Assembly (NCBI RefSeq): GCF_009905735.1
Contig: NZ_JAAALE010000006.1
Coordinates: 124,001-188,000 of the forward strand
From: Porphyrobacter sp. SLTP
Lineage (GTDB): Bacteria > Pseudomonadota > Alphaproteobacteria > Sphingomonadales > Sphingomonadaceae
Length of the DNA: 64,000 bases
Direction: 5' to 3'
The position numbers and the translations under genes are program-made. This document shows positions 18,783-26,625 of this stretch, in pieces. Every line of letters starts with the position of its first letter. The stretch's first letter is position 1. Under the pieces are notes generated by a model. The model was not told the origin of the DNA and searched no databases. It saw nothing but the letters and a program-made list of their open reading frames with translations.

Positions 18783-18812
18783 AATATACGCATCACATGG
18801 TGCGTTTGTCAA
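18783..18812 (-). promoter_or_regulatory. Promoter and operator of the RES/Xre toxin-antitoxin pair
   Basis: On the minus strand TTGACA (18812-18807) and TATATT (18788-18783) are separated by 18 bases. The spacer holds ACGCA and TGCGT (18788-18792 and 18801-18805 on the plus strand) as an inverted repeat, so a bound antitoxin would cover the promoter. The predicted start of transcription is about a dozen bases before the antitoxin ATG. Confidence 0.65.
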
Positions 18813-18842
18813 GATTGGGCTGATACCGGTCAGCTTGACACA

Positions 18843-20588
18843 TCATATCTCGATCGACCTGCTTCGGCCCAGTGTCCATTCGATGCCACCACCAGACCGC
18901 GGCTGGCCGCTCACATATTGCCCGAGATGCCGGTCGAGCTGCTTTGACCAAGGGACAAGCGAAAACCCAAGGCCATCGTCGATCATCGCAAACCGGCCCG
19001 AAGCGAGCTGGATGCGCTGGCGATAAACGCCAGACACCTCACCGGATGATCGGCTTTGGCGATGCGGCAGGCCGTGCTCACGCGAAAGTGCGGCACCAGC
19101 GTCGGCAAGGTCGCGCTCGCGCAATGTGCCAAGCAGATTGCGGGACAGGGCGAAGCGGTCACCGCGCCGCTGGGCAAGACCTTCGCTTTCCAGATAATCG
19201 AGCCGGCGCGTTTTCGCTGCTTCGATTTCGCTGCCAAAGCCTGGACCGAGCGGCAGCGGCTCGGATGCAATCAATTGCTTGTCGAGCCAGGTGGCTCCGC
19301 GGCTGCGCTCCTGGGTAGGAAGATCGCAATCGGAATGGGTCAGGAGCGAGGATTGTTCGCGATCGCGCCGGTCAGTCCAGGAGCGGAGCTCGACGATTGC
19401 ACCCGAGGCAGCATCACCGGTCATGTCGATGTCGGAGAATTTGCAATGATGGACCCGGCCATCGGCGCCGTCGACCACGGCATAGGCCTCTCCCGTCAGT
19501 TCATTGTGCAGGCCGCGCTCGACCAAACGCCCGATGACAGGTTCGCCTGCCGCCCCATCATGCATCGCGAAGCGGCCGGACTCGGCGGCGAGACCTTGCC
19601 CCGTCATGGCCCGGTGCATCGTCTTGATGATATCGCGGCGGGTGCCAAGGTCGCGCAGCGTCTGCTCCAGCCCGGGCTTTAACCGCCAGCAGCCAGATGC
19701 AATCTTGTCCGCCAGTCCCATGCGTTCGAGTTTCGTGGCGCGGCCGATGAGATGCTGGTTGGCCGGATTGGCGATCCGCTGCGGATCCGGACGCAGGTCG
19801 ACCACGCCGTCCAGCTTGTTGCCGATCGCGCGCAGCCGACGATCGAGGCTGGTCCATCTGTCGGCATCGACCTCGCGCGCCAGCGCTCCGTCGATCTCCC
19901 GCTCAGTACGCGGGCCTAGCTCGAGGGATACCCGCTGCTCGGCACGAGCGCGCATGCCTTCGCGGATATAGTCCTTGTCGATCACCAGATCGTCGCCGGC
20001 ATCGGCCTTGCCTCTCATCAGGATATGGATGTGAGGATTGTCGGTGTTCCAGTGATCGATCGCCACCCAGTCGAGCCGGGTGCCGAGATCCTTTTCCATG
20101 TCGGTCAGCAGTTCGCGGGTGAAGGTCCGGACATCGGCAAGTTCGGCAGCATCTTCAGGCGCGACAATGAAGCGGAAGTGATGCCGATCATCGGCGCAGC
20201 GTTCGGCAAAAGCATCGCCGTCGATAGGGCCATCGCCGTTGCCGAACAGCTCGGCATCCTTTCCGTCCCGGGTGACTCCGTCACGCTTGAGATAGGTCAG
20301 GTGCCGGGCGAGCGGCGCCGCGGCAAAGCGGTTTCCTTGATGCCGCACGATCCGCGCCTTGACGATCACGCGCCGCTGACTGGCGCGCGAGGTTGCGCGC
20401 AGGCTGGCGATCCGCCCCCGCGCGAGGCGACCCGTCCCGCGCCGAGATCCGGAAGCACTCGCCCTGCCGCCACGGCCAGACCGGTTGGCAAGAGCGCGCA
20501 ACTGCGCCTTCAGAGTGCGCTCCTTGCTCTGGCCGGGGCCGCGATTGCGGATGCGGCCGGGCCGGATTTCGAAATCATCGTCGCTCAC
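18843..20588 (-). CDS. Relaxase of the VirD2-like/DUF3363 type
   Basis: 581 residues from a GTG at 20588 that starts VSDDDFEIRPGRIRNRG, the usual beginning of these relaxases; an in-frame ATG six codons upstream is the alternative. The first 60 residues are basic. The metal-binding histidine motif HWNTDNPHIHIL is near residue 178, and the C-terminal 300 residues correspond to DUF3363. Such enzymes nick one strand at oriT, stay attached to its 5' end and lead it through the TraG pump. The nicking tyrosine is not assigned with certainty. The 230-base gap before the gene carries repeats that look like oriT. Confidence 0.88.
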   Translation of the reverse strand: MSDDDFEIRPGRIRNRGPGQSKERTLKAQLRALANRSGRGGRASASGSRRGTGRLARGRIASLRATSRASQRRVIVKARIVRHQGNRFAAAPLARHLTYLKRDGVTRDGKDAELFGNGDGPIDGDAFAERCADDRHHFRFIVAPEDAAELADVRTFTRELLTDMEKDLGTRLDWVAIDHWNTDNPHIHILMRGKADAGDDLVIDKDYIREGMRARAEQRVSLELGPRTEREIDGALAREVDADRWTSLDRRLRAIGNKLDGVVDLRPDPQRIANPANQHLIGRATKLERMGLADKIASGCWRLKPGLEQTLRDLGTRRDIIKTMHRAMTGQGLAAESGRFAMHDGAAGEPVIGRLVERGLHNELTGEAYAVVDGADGRVHHCKFSDIDMTGDAASGAIVELRSWTDRRDREQSSLLTHSDCDLPTQERSRGATWLDKQLIASEPLPLGPGFGSEIEAAKTRRLDYLESEGLAQRRGDRFALSRNLLGTLRERDLADAGAALSREHGLPHRQSRSSGEVSGVYRQRIQLASGRFAMIDDGLGFSLVPWSKQLDRHLGQYVSGQPRSGGGIEWTLGRSRSIEI

Positions 20589-20606
20589 GGCTGAACGGCC
20601 AAGCAA

Positions 20607-20835
20607 ATGACGGCTGGCTCGCTGGGCGGCGGAAATGCGAGGATTTCTCTAAATAGAGCCAGCCGGGTGATGTAGCAGCTGGCTCTGAAACCTGAGCAAT
20701 TCTGCGGCCCCACACCCCAGCGGCTGGCTCCGCTTTTATCTTGCCATCCTCTTGACCCATCCTTTCCTGTCACTCCGCTTCCGCACAATTTTGCGCCAGG
20801 CCACGCCATAACGTGCCAGATGGGTAGGGGGCCCT
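20607..20835. other. Candidate origin of transfer (oriT)
   Basis: The intergenic stretch between the relaxase start and the transglycosylase stop contains four copies of the octamer GCTGGCTC: direct at 20613-20620, 20678-20685 and 20723-20730, inverted at 20656-20663. The second and third make a hairpin with a 14-base loop. A TTGCCATCC-type sequence follows the last copy. Repeats beside a relaxase gene are the usual form of oriT; the nick site itself is not identified. Confidence 0.5.
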
Positions 20836-21537
20836 TCACTGGTCGCGGTTCCCCGAGACAGGGACGAACAGGCCGCCGTGCGGACGCAGCGAAGCAGACG
20901 GCGCAGCCGCTGTTTCTTCGCCGATGTCTGCGCTGGGCGCTGCCTCAGTTGCGGAAGTTCGCGCCGCGAACAGCCCGCTTTGCGTCCACGCAATGCGCAC
21001 TTGCTGCACAGGCGACATGCTGGCGACGACATTTGCTGTGCTGTCCGATTGCAGGATAGGTGCGATCTTTGCGACATAAGCGCGGGTCTCGGCAGGAAGC
21101 GGGCGGCCGCGATCGCGCCACTCCTGATAGCGCCCGGGGCCCGCATTATAGGCGGCGAGCATGCCGTAGGCGCCGTAACTGTCGTACATTTCGCGAAGAT
21201 AGCTGGTGCCTGCCAAGATGTTGTCGCGCGGGTCGAACGGGTCGCTGCCGAGACGGAAACGGGCGCGCTGGCGCGCCCACGTTCCGGGCATGAGCTGCAT
21301 CAGTCCCATCGCTCCGGCCGACGATACCGCGCCGATGCGGCCGGCGCTCTCGGCCCGCATGACCGCATAGATCCATTGCTCCGGGATGCCGAAACGCAGC
21401 GATGCCTCAGCAACGTGCGCTGCAACGTCGATGGTGCGCGGCGCTGTCGGGTCGGCAGCGTCCTGCCCAAAGCCAGGTGCGGCACCGAACAAAGCGAGCG
21501 CAGCCAAGGCAGCGGAGCCCAAGCGGCGGAGCTGCAT
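20836..21537 (-). CDS. Lytic transglycosylase of the conjugation module
   Basis: 233 residues with an N-terminal signal peptide (about residues 1-25, ending GFGQ) and an SLT/lysozyme-like domain: the catalytic glutamate is in VMRAESAGR (residue 63), followed by SSAGAMGLMQLMPGTW and AAYNAGPGRY. It cleaves peptidoglycan in the periplasm, opening a path for the mating channel (VirB1-like). The last 70 residues are low-complexity. It follows DUF736 by three bases and precedes the relaxase in the same direction. Confidence 0.9.
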   Translation of the reverse strand: MQLRRLGSAALAALALFGAAPGFGQDAADPTAPRTIDVAAHVAEASLRFGIPEQWIYAVMRAESAGRIGAVSSAGAMGLMQLMPGTWARQRARFRLGSDPFDPRDNILAGTSYLREMYDSYGAYGMLAAYNAGPGRYQEWRDRGRPLPAETRAYVAKIAPILQSDSTANVVASMSPVQQVRIAWTQSGLFAARTSATEAAPSADIGEETAAAPSASLRPHGGLFVPVSGNRDQ

Positions 21538-21540
21538 GGC

Positions 21541-21870
21541 TCAGTTCGCCTTTTCGCGCCGCGACGGACGCGACCAAACCAAAACATGGCCGTTGTCATC
21601 GCCCTTAAACAGGCTGGCCCGCAGCGGCTGCAAGAATGAGGGATCATCGATCTGCACGCTGACATAGTCGCCCGCTTTCTCCCCGACATGCTTCCAGCCT
21701 GCGCCGATTTCGCGCGCGTCTTCATCTTCGCCAGCAACCACACGGAAGTCCGGAGCATTCTCGCTGTCCGACGGGTCTGCCGGGACGAGTGAGATCTCAA
21801 TGCTAAGCGACAGCGTCCGCAGTTGCCCGCTGTAGCCGCCGTCGGCGGCACGAAAAGTTCCGATACGCAT
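21541..21870 (-). CDS. DUF736 family protein (first copy)
   Basis: 109 residues from the ATG at 21870 (MRIGTFRAADGGYSG), chosen for the AAGGAG ten bases upstream and because the family begins with M-x-IGTF. Core strands LSLSIEISLVP, SENAPDFRVV and GDYVSVQIDDPSF are present. DUF736 proteins are small, cytosolic and almost always coded within conjugative or integrated elements; a DNA-binding or single-strand-handling role has been suggested but not settled. A second, only distantly similar copy lies at 26,133. Confidence 0.88.
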   Translation of the reverse strand: MRIGTFRAADGGYSGQLRTLSLSIEISLVPADPSDSENAPDFRVVAGEDEDAREIGAGWKHVGEKAGDYVSVQIDDPSFLQPLRASLFKGDDNGHVLVWSRPSRREKAN

Positions 21871-21874
21871 GGGT

Positions 21875-22453
21875 TCAATCTCCTTGGGTTGAGCGTAAGG
21901 AAGTGTCGGAGGCGCGCGGGTCGGCGAACCAGACATGGTCGCCATCGCCCGCTTCATCGGTCCAGACTGGGGTTGCGCGACCAATGACATGGGTCAGGCG
22001 CAGCACGCCGAAATAGCGCCCATCGAAACTGTCGGGCGCTGCCGGGTTCATCACGAATAGCTCGCCGGTGCGCAGCACATGGCAGCCGGCCCAGGTCGGC
22101 AGTGGGCGCCCCAGACTGTCCGACGGACGCGCCGCGCCGACATATTGGCCGTCAATCGTAATGCTCAAAGCATCACGGCAGACGCGCTGACCGCGGACAG
22201 CCGCGATGCGCTTCAGCAGCGGGATGCCTGTCGGGAGGTAATGCCGCTCGGCGAGCAATCGGCGCAGTTCGGGCGGCGGCTCAATGGCGATCCGCTCGCC
22301 GACGTGCAGGCTCGCCTTGCCACGGATGGCGTAGAGTCCGGTGGGGACCGAGGCAGTCGCATTCCACAAGGCGAAGCGCGCGACTGGCACGGCCAATGTC
22401 GTGAGCGTTGCGCAACCTACGATGGCTGCAAATATCATGCTGCGCCGCTTCAT
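21875..22453 (-). CDS. traF: TraF-like S26 signal peptidase of the conjugation system
   Basis: 192 residues: an N-terminal membrane anchor (residues 7-27), then the S26 serine-lysine dyad with serine in ATASVPTGLY (residue 35) and lysine in PLLKRIAAV (residue 81). TraF of RP4 matures and cyclises the pilin TrbC. The gene overlaps DUF2840 by four bases and is followed by DUF736, the standard order of this module. Its substrate, a TrbC-type pilin, is not in the window. Confidence 0.9.
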   Translation of the reverse strand: MKRRSMIFAAIVGCATLTTLAVPVARFALWNATASVPTGLYAIRGKASLHVGERIAIEPPPELRRLLAERHYLPTGIPLLKRIAAVRGQRVCRDALSITIDGQYVGAARPSDSLGRPLPTWAGCHVLRTGELFVMNPAAPDSFDGRYFGVLRLTHVIGRATPVWTDEAGDGDHVWFADPRASDTSLRSTQGD

Positions 22454-22896
22454 GGCCGAAGTGCCTTGCGCTGGAGCCAGGCTTGGTGCCGCGCGGGCGT
22501 GTAATCACGCGAAGTTAGTCGGCCCGCCATCCTGTTGTGGATGTGTCTCCAATGTTCCGGAGCAACATCGCAGGGGTCTATGCCAGACGCTTCGATGGCA
22601 TCGATTAGCCGGAAAACTTGCGCGACCTTGGGCCAGCCATGGACCGAAAGCAGCAGCGCGCCGCCGGGGTCGACCTGCGGCACGGTTGCGCAATGCTCGC
22701 CTAAGCTGACAGCTTGTACGATGTCCAAGGTTGAACGGACGGTGCCATAATCGTTGGACGCCCAGCGGACCAAGGCGAACACCTGGCCCGCCATATAACT
22801 TTCGATCCGTTTGCTACGGCTGAAGATCCGTTCGGCAACGGGCTTACCGAATTTGATCCAATCCTCATGCTGGCCTTCGCGCCAGACCAGCGTCAC
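22450..22896 (-). CDS. DUF2840 family protein
   Basis: 148 residues from a GTG at 22896 (VTLVWREGQHEDWIKFG); the open frame extends 81 codons further up, across the iterons, but that part has no family resemblance. Conserved-looking stretches are GQVFALVRWASNDYGT and PGGALLLSVHGW near the middle and PARHQAWLQRKALRP at the end. DUF2840 proteins occur next to RepA and TraF in alphaproteobacterial mobile elements; their biochemical role is unknown. The stop overlaps the traF start. Confidence 0.75.
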   Translation of the reverse strand: MTLVWREGQHEDWIKFGKPVAERIFSRSKRIESYMAGQVFALVRWASNDYGTVRSTLDIVQAVSLGEHCATVPQVDPGGALLLSVHGWPKVAQVFRLIDAIEASGIDPCDVAPEHWRHIHNRMAGRLTSRDYTPARHQAWLQRKALRP

Positions 22897-23064
22897 ATGG
22901 GTCAGCTGCGGGTCATCGCTGGTCTTCGTATCGGAAGGCCTATCGGACGATCCGCCGCTATTTATCCACAGCCGCGCAGCCGTTAGCAAGAATCCGAAGG
23001 ATTCTTTGTTAGGATAGTTAAGGGCGCAAATTGCTGAGGTTTTCCGGGGCTTTGGAAGGCGTTT

Positions 23065-23128
23065 CGGTTCCCGATAGTCCGAACTTCCGGTTCCTGATGG
23101 TCCGAGTGTGGCGGTTCCTGATAGTCCG
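23065..23128. repeat. Three 17-bp iterons beside repA (probable replication origin)
   Basis: CGGTTCC(C/T)GAT(A/G)GTCCG occurs at 23065-23081, 23088-23104 and 23112-23128, starting every 23-24 bases in the same orientation, immediately downstream of the repA stop codon. Spacing near two helical turns and location suggest RepA binding sites of a plasmid-like origin or copy-control region. Confidence 0.7.
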
Positions 23129-23135
23129 TGCTGCA

Positions 23136-24029
23136 TCATGACATATCCACAGGGTGACGGTTGGTGGTCCGCAGACCGAGACGGCGCATTGCGGCGTCGA
23201 ACGGATCGGGCCGGACAGCGACAAAGTTCAGCCGTTCGCGGCCGAGCGCATGTTCGATGGTAAGCGTGTATCCCGGCAGCGCTTGGCGGCGGACGATGTC
23301 GCGCAGCTCGAATGCGAAGCGTTTGGGCGGGGAGAGCGCACCTGACTTCATGTGCAGATGCTGGAAGTCGAAGCTCCAGCCTCCGCGCTGCTTGCCGCCA
23401 TGCTTGCGCACGAGGCGGTAAAGCCAGCGCTCCAGACCACCGGTCAGTGCGAAGTAGTCGGCATCAATGGTGAGCACGAGCGCCTGATTGATCACGCCTT
23501 CGTAGAACCAGTCAGGAATGATCATCTCGATCCCGAGCGCGCGTCCGAAATGGTCGAGACGCTCCTTCCATTCATTGATCCAAGAAAAGCGGTGCCGCCG
23601 CCGCGCGTCATGCTGGCGGATAGAGGTCGCGATGGTGGTGGATTGCAGGCGATCCAGCCCGGCCTTCAGCCGCTCATAGCTGGCTTTGCCTGTGCCCCGC
23701 CGGGTGAAGGCAAGGATCTCGTGCGGGGTCGCGGCGATCAATCGCGAGGTAGGCCGACCGGCATCGCGCGCTTCGACGATCTGGCTCGCCACCCAGATGA
23801 GGACGTCAGCGTCCCAGATGGTTGCCATGCCATGTTCGGCAGTTGCCTCGACGAGGATCGAAACATCGCCCATCCGGAAATCGATCGGACGGACCCGCTT
23901 CGATTTGGCGATGCTAAAGAACGGCCAGGCCATCAGGTCCTGCGCGTCGCGCGCGGCAATATCGCGGCCCTGGGACACGAACAGGTCAAGTTGCGCAGAC
24001 TTGGCTGGGAAGGCGGACAGGTGTCGCAT
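23136..24029 (-). CDS. repA: RepA-like replication initiator
   Basis: 297 residues resembling the plasmid replication initiator A family found in sphingomonad and rhizobial plasmids and ICEs: MAWPFFSIAKSKR near residue 33, DADVLIWVASQI near 73, and a winged-helix part around FELRDIVRRQALPGYTL near 240. It would bind the iterons lying just after its own gene and start replication, either of the excised circle or of an autonomous plasmid form. An HTH gene ends eight bases upstream. The presence of both RepA and ParB suggests a plasmid ancestor. Confidence 0.85.
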   Translation of the reverse strand: MRHLSAFPAKSAQLDLFVSQGRDIAARDAQDLMAWPFFSIAKSKRVRPIDFRMGDVSILVEATAEHGMATIWDADVLIWVASQIVEARDAGRPTSRLIAATPHEILAFTRRGTGKASYERLKAGLDRLQSTTIATSIRQHDARRRHRFSWINEWKERLDHFGRALGIEMIIPDWFYEGVINQALVLTIDADYFALTGGLERWLYRLVRKHGGKQRGGWSFDFQHLHMKSGALSPPKRFAFELRDIVRRQALPGYTLTIEHALGRERLNFVAVRPDPFDAAMRRLGLRTTNRHPVDMS

Positions 24030-24037
24030 TGCGTGGC

Positions 24038-24310
24038 TCAGCGCCGGACCGGCGGAGTATAACCATCAAGCCGCTTGGCTGGGTGGACGATGCCTTTGCC
24101 GGGATCGCTGGTTGACCGCCGCAGCCCTTGCTCTGCCCATGCATCTAGATCTGTCACCGCATAAACGATCCGGCCACCGAGCTTGCGATAGACCGGCCCC
24201 GTCCCGAAACAGCGGTGCTTTTCGAGTGTGCGAGCCGAAAGTCCGAGGTGCACTGCAGCATCAGGCGTCCGCAAAAATCGTGCAGTCACGGGGGTGGGTC
24301 TGGCATCCAT
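24038..24310 (-). CDS. Small excisionase/AlpA-like helix-turn-helix protein
   Basis: 90 residues from the ATG at 24310. The sequence FLRTPDAAVHLGLSARTLEK followed by RKLGGRIVYAVTDLDAWAEQ is the winged-helix pattern of MerR/AlpA/excisionase-type DNA-binding proteins. It is coded eight bases ahead of repA and is likely a regulator of the replication genes or a recombination directionality factor; the sequence alone does not tell which. Confidence 0.8.
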   Translation of the reverse strand: MDARPTPVTARFLRTPDAAVHLGLSARTLEKHRCFGTGPVYRKLGGRIVYAVTDLDAWAEQGLRRSTSDPGKGIVHPAKRLDGYTPPVRR

Positions 24311-24440
24311 GGCAAGGCTCCGGCGAAGGTTGGCAGCAGCAGCGGGCTGTTGCTGGGGTTCGCGAGCTTTGGCGGAGGATTGGCATGGGCAGGGAGTGAC
24401 CGAATGCAGGTGACGCAATCTGTCACCCCGGATGTCTCGG

Positions 24441-25215
24441 TCAGCGGTGTAAGAGAATATCGCGATATCCGCCGAAGACGAGGCTACGCGCTTGGGCGAT
24501 CAGCCGAAGAACCTGCCGCCGCTCACTCGAGGCTTTCCAGGTCGCTCCGACAAGAGGACGGTGGTTGGGGAAGATCAGGCCGTAGGCGAGGTCACGAGAA
24601 GACGCACCCGCCCCGAGCGCATCGTGAATAGCAAGGAAGCGGCTCAACCGCAGCCGTTGATTGTGCGTGATGACGTGAGCGCCTTGGGATGTGGAGCTGG
24701 AGGCGCGCGTTATCAGATGCATACGCGTGACAGCTGCGATGCGCAGTTCATAGGTCTCATCGCACGGTATCGAGACGGCGGGAACGGGCAGGGCGGCTCG
24801 GTATCGAATGCAAAGTCGCAGCCTGCAGCTGCCCCTCGTATAAACGAGATATTTGCCGACTGATGTCGATATCTCTGCCAGCGGCTTCCAGCTCGACAGC
24901 CACATCAGCGGGAGGTCCGGTTTAGAAGTTTCGACGATGATCACGTCGGGCGATGCGCTGGGCGACCAATGGGCCGGGCTCTGGCGCGGATTTGCTTGCG
25001 GATCGGTGGGGAAAGCTCAGGCCCCATCGCCGGGACAGGCCCTCCTTTTCATGGTGTTCGACCGATGGGAAGCGAGCAATGCGCTCTTTAGTTTCGGCAT
25101 AATCGCGGCGGTAATCAGCATTACGGTGCAGGAATTCCTGCGCGAAGTCCGCATGGTCGTGATCGCGATATTGATACGCGGTCGATGGTGACCGCCATGA
25201 CGAACCACCGGGCAT
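24441..25215 (-). pseudogene. DUF6499-DUF2285 regulator gene split by a one-base frameshift
   Basis: Two minus-strand frames join into one recognisable protein. The first (25215 to about 25010) starts MPGGSSWRSPSTAYQY and carries the DUF6499 pattern DFAQEFLHRNADYRRDY, ending in WGLSFP. The second, open from 25016 to 24441, continues with AHWSPSASPDVIIVETSKPD and ends with the DUF2285 segment (GYRDILLHR). Removing one base from the CCCC run at 25011-25008 would fuse them smoothly. Intact forms are common regulators beside repA in these elements. It is either a recent pseudogene, a programmed slip, or a sequencing error in a homopolymer. Confidence 0.7.
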
Positions 25216-25372
25216 AAAGACCCCTGCAAAGCACAGGCAAAAAGGCCAAGCATCAAGTCTTTGTTAACCAACGGTAAGCCGCAAGTATCAAAATCTGGGG
25301 ATGCTTATGCCCGGAGGCGCAGAAATTCTGACGGAGCGTTTAGGGCAAGGGGGCCGATCTGTGTCCGAGAAT

Positions 25373-25639
25373 TCAGCCTTTTTGTTCTTTCTCAAGCAGA
25401 TGTCGGTAGCCGTGGGACGTCATCCAGCGTGCTCGGTCGAGGTGGGTCTCATGGACCTGATGCGCCCGGACCGGTTCCAGGGCAGGATCGATCCCAAAGA
25501 CGATCTGCACAACTTCAGTCCATTCCGCGCCTTCGTCGGCGGCGTCAAGCAGCCGTAAATACGTGACAAAATGGCGTTCGTCATACGGCGTTACCGTATC
25601 CAAGAGGGGCGGGCTGTTTTCGAAAGAAGCAATCGTCAT
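25373..25639 (-). CDS. Small DUF2285-like protein of mobile elements
   Basis: 88 residues from the ATG at 25639 (MTIASFENSPPLLDTVTPYD). The pattern YDERHFVTYLRLLDAADEGA, VFGIDPALEP and RWMTSHGYRHLL matches a short family coded next to the DUF6499/DUF2285 regulators in alphaproteobacterial ICEs and usually annotated as DUF2285. It has no visible catalytic motif and is probably an accessory DNA-binding or regulatory protein. An XRE gene is divergent from it across 220 bases. Confidence 0.65.
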   Translation of the reverse strand: MTIASFENSPPLLDTVTPYDERHFVTYLRLLDAADEGAEWTEVVQIVFGIDPALEPVRAHQVHETHLDRARWMTSHGYRHLLEKEQKG

Positions 25640-25811
25640 GGTCCGAGCCTTTGGTTCCGACTCGTTTCTGCATCCACAGTCTCTTAGCACCAAGACACAC
25701 CAAAATGGGGAAAACTTGGCTTGTTCGACAACGGGCAGAGAATTGTACCTTTTCGCGGATAACCCGTGCGCCTTGCAAGCCTGCTGAACTCAGCCGAATT
25801 CCAGTCGTGAA

Positions 25812-25836
25812 GAGTATACTCCGTGGTTAAATACTC
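25812..25836. promoter_or_regulatory. Palindromic operator upstream of the XRE gene
   Basis: GAGTATACTC (25812-25821) is a perfect 10-base palindrome and its half ATACTC recurs at 25831-25836. The pair lies 24-48 bases before the XRE start codon, where a small controller-type repressor would bind. It also lies in the divergent region shared with the gene at 25,373. Confidence 0.45.
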
Positions 25837-25859
25837 TGCAACGGTGGTGAGTTCGTGCA

Positions 25860-26084
25860 ATGAAATTGCGCGAGGTCCTGGCTGCGAATCTGAAACGCTA
25901 TCGGTTGGCTGCTGGCCTGTCGCAAGAAGAGCTTGCACATCGGGCACATCTCGATCGAACCTATGTCAGCAGCCTTGAGCGTGGACGCTACAGTGCCTCG
26001 GTCGACAAGCTTGAGCATCTATCCACTGCGCTCGGGATTGAAGCGTCAGAACTCCTTGTGAGAGTGACGTCAGCAAACGAATGA
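25860..26084 (+). CDS. Small XRE-family transcriptional regulator
   Basis: 74 residues, nearly all one helix-turn-helix domain (LSQEELAHRAHLDRTYVSSL, residues 20-39). Size and sequence resemble controller proteins of restriction-modification systems and small phage-type repressors, but no restriction enzyme lies beside it here. It is one of only three plus-strand genes in the element. The palindrome upstream suggests self-control. A 14-bp perfect hairpin separates it from the convergent DUF736 gene. Confidence 0.85.
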   Translation: MKLREVLAANLKRYRLAAGLSQEELAHRAHLDRTYVSSLERGRYSASVDKLEHLSTALGIEASELLVRVTSANE

Positions 26085-26094
26085 GAATGCCGGA

Positions 26095-26124
26095 AGCCCC
26101 GCCCGGCAGGTGCCGGGCGGGGCT
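26095..26124. terminator. Bidirectional hairpin terminator
   Basis: A perfect 14-base stem (26095-26108 with 26111-26124) around a two-base gap lies between the convergent XRE and DUF736 genes, ten bases after one stop codon and eight before the other. There is no long T run, but the stem is very GC-rich. Confidence 0.65.
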
Positions 26125-26132
26125 GGCTGTGG

Positions 26133-26453
26133 TCAGTCGCCGTTGGTGCGGCGGGCGCGCGACCAGATCAGATTGAAGCTCTTGCCGTCTTCGTCGTCGA
26201 AGAGGTTGGCGAAGATTGGGGCGGTGAAGCTGGGGTCGTCGAGCTTCACCGAGAGATAGTCGCGGCCTTCGTTCGAGGTCTTGGTCCAGGCGGCGCCGAT
26301 TTCCGCGCGGCCGACGAATACCCGGTGCGACGGTGCGTTTTCGTTATCGCTGGTTTCGGGGACGATGCGGACGTTCTTCTGCTGCACCGACATAGTGACG
26401 ATCTCGCCCTTGTATTCGTTGCCGGTCTTGGTGAAAGTTCCGATGTTGGCCAT
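26133..26453 (-). CDS. DUF736 family protein (second copy)
   Basis: 106 residues from the ATG at 26453 (MANIGTFTKTGNEYKGEIVT), preceded by GAAGGA. It keeps the DUF736 core (NENAPSHRVFVG, RDYLSVKLDDPSF, FNLIWSR). The longer open frame upstream covers a structured leader, not protein. Role unknown; the family marks integrated and conjugative elements. Unlike the first copy it stands alone with a long 5' leader that closely resembles the one upstream of the DUF2493 gene. Confidence 0.9.
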   Translation of the reverse strand: MANIGTFTKTGNEYKGEIVTMSVQQKNVRIVPETSDNENAPSHRVFVGRAEIGAAWTKTSNEGRDYLSVKLDDPSFTAPIFANLFDDEDGKSFNLIWSRARRTNGD

Positions 26454-26625
26454 GATGATTTCCTTCAAGTTGGTCGAACCCGCGCCCATCGCGGCCTCGA
26501 TGGCTGGTTCAAGGCAGGGGCTTGCGCCCGCTGCACCGGGACGGCCGAAACGAAGTGGAGGACGGCGGCCAGACGGCTTTCTTGTTTCGCGAGGAATGGG
26601 CGGCACGCGCAGGGGAAGAAAGTCG
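26454..26625 (-). promoter_or_regulatory. Structured leader of the second DUF736 gene
   Basis: The 170 bases before the start codon hold a distal stem (CGGCTTTCTT at 26574-26583 with AAGAAAGTCG at 26616-26625, loop of 32) and a proximal stem near 26470-26505 (GAACC/GGTTC arms). The distal stem, its TTCGCGA loop motif and its distance from the ATG (about 120 bases) match the leader of the DUF2493 gene at 29,910-30,086. Confidence 0.55.

Noticed and set aside
22897..23139. N-terminal extension of DUF2840
   Set aside because: The extension runs through the iterons and translates them; it has no family match, so the GTG at 22,896 was preferred.
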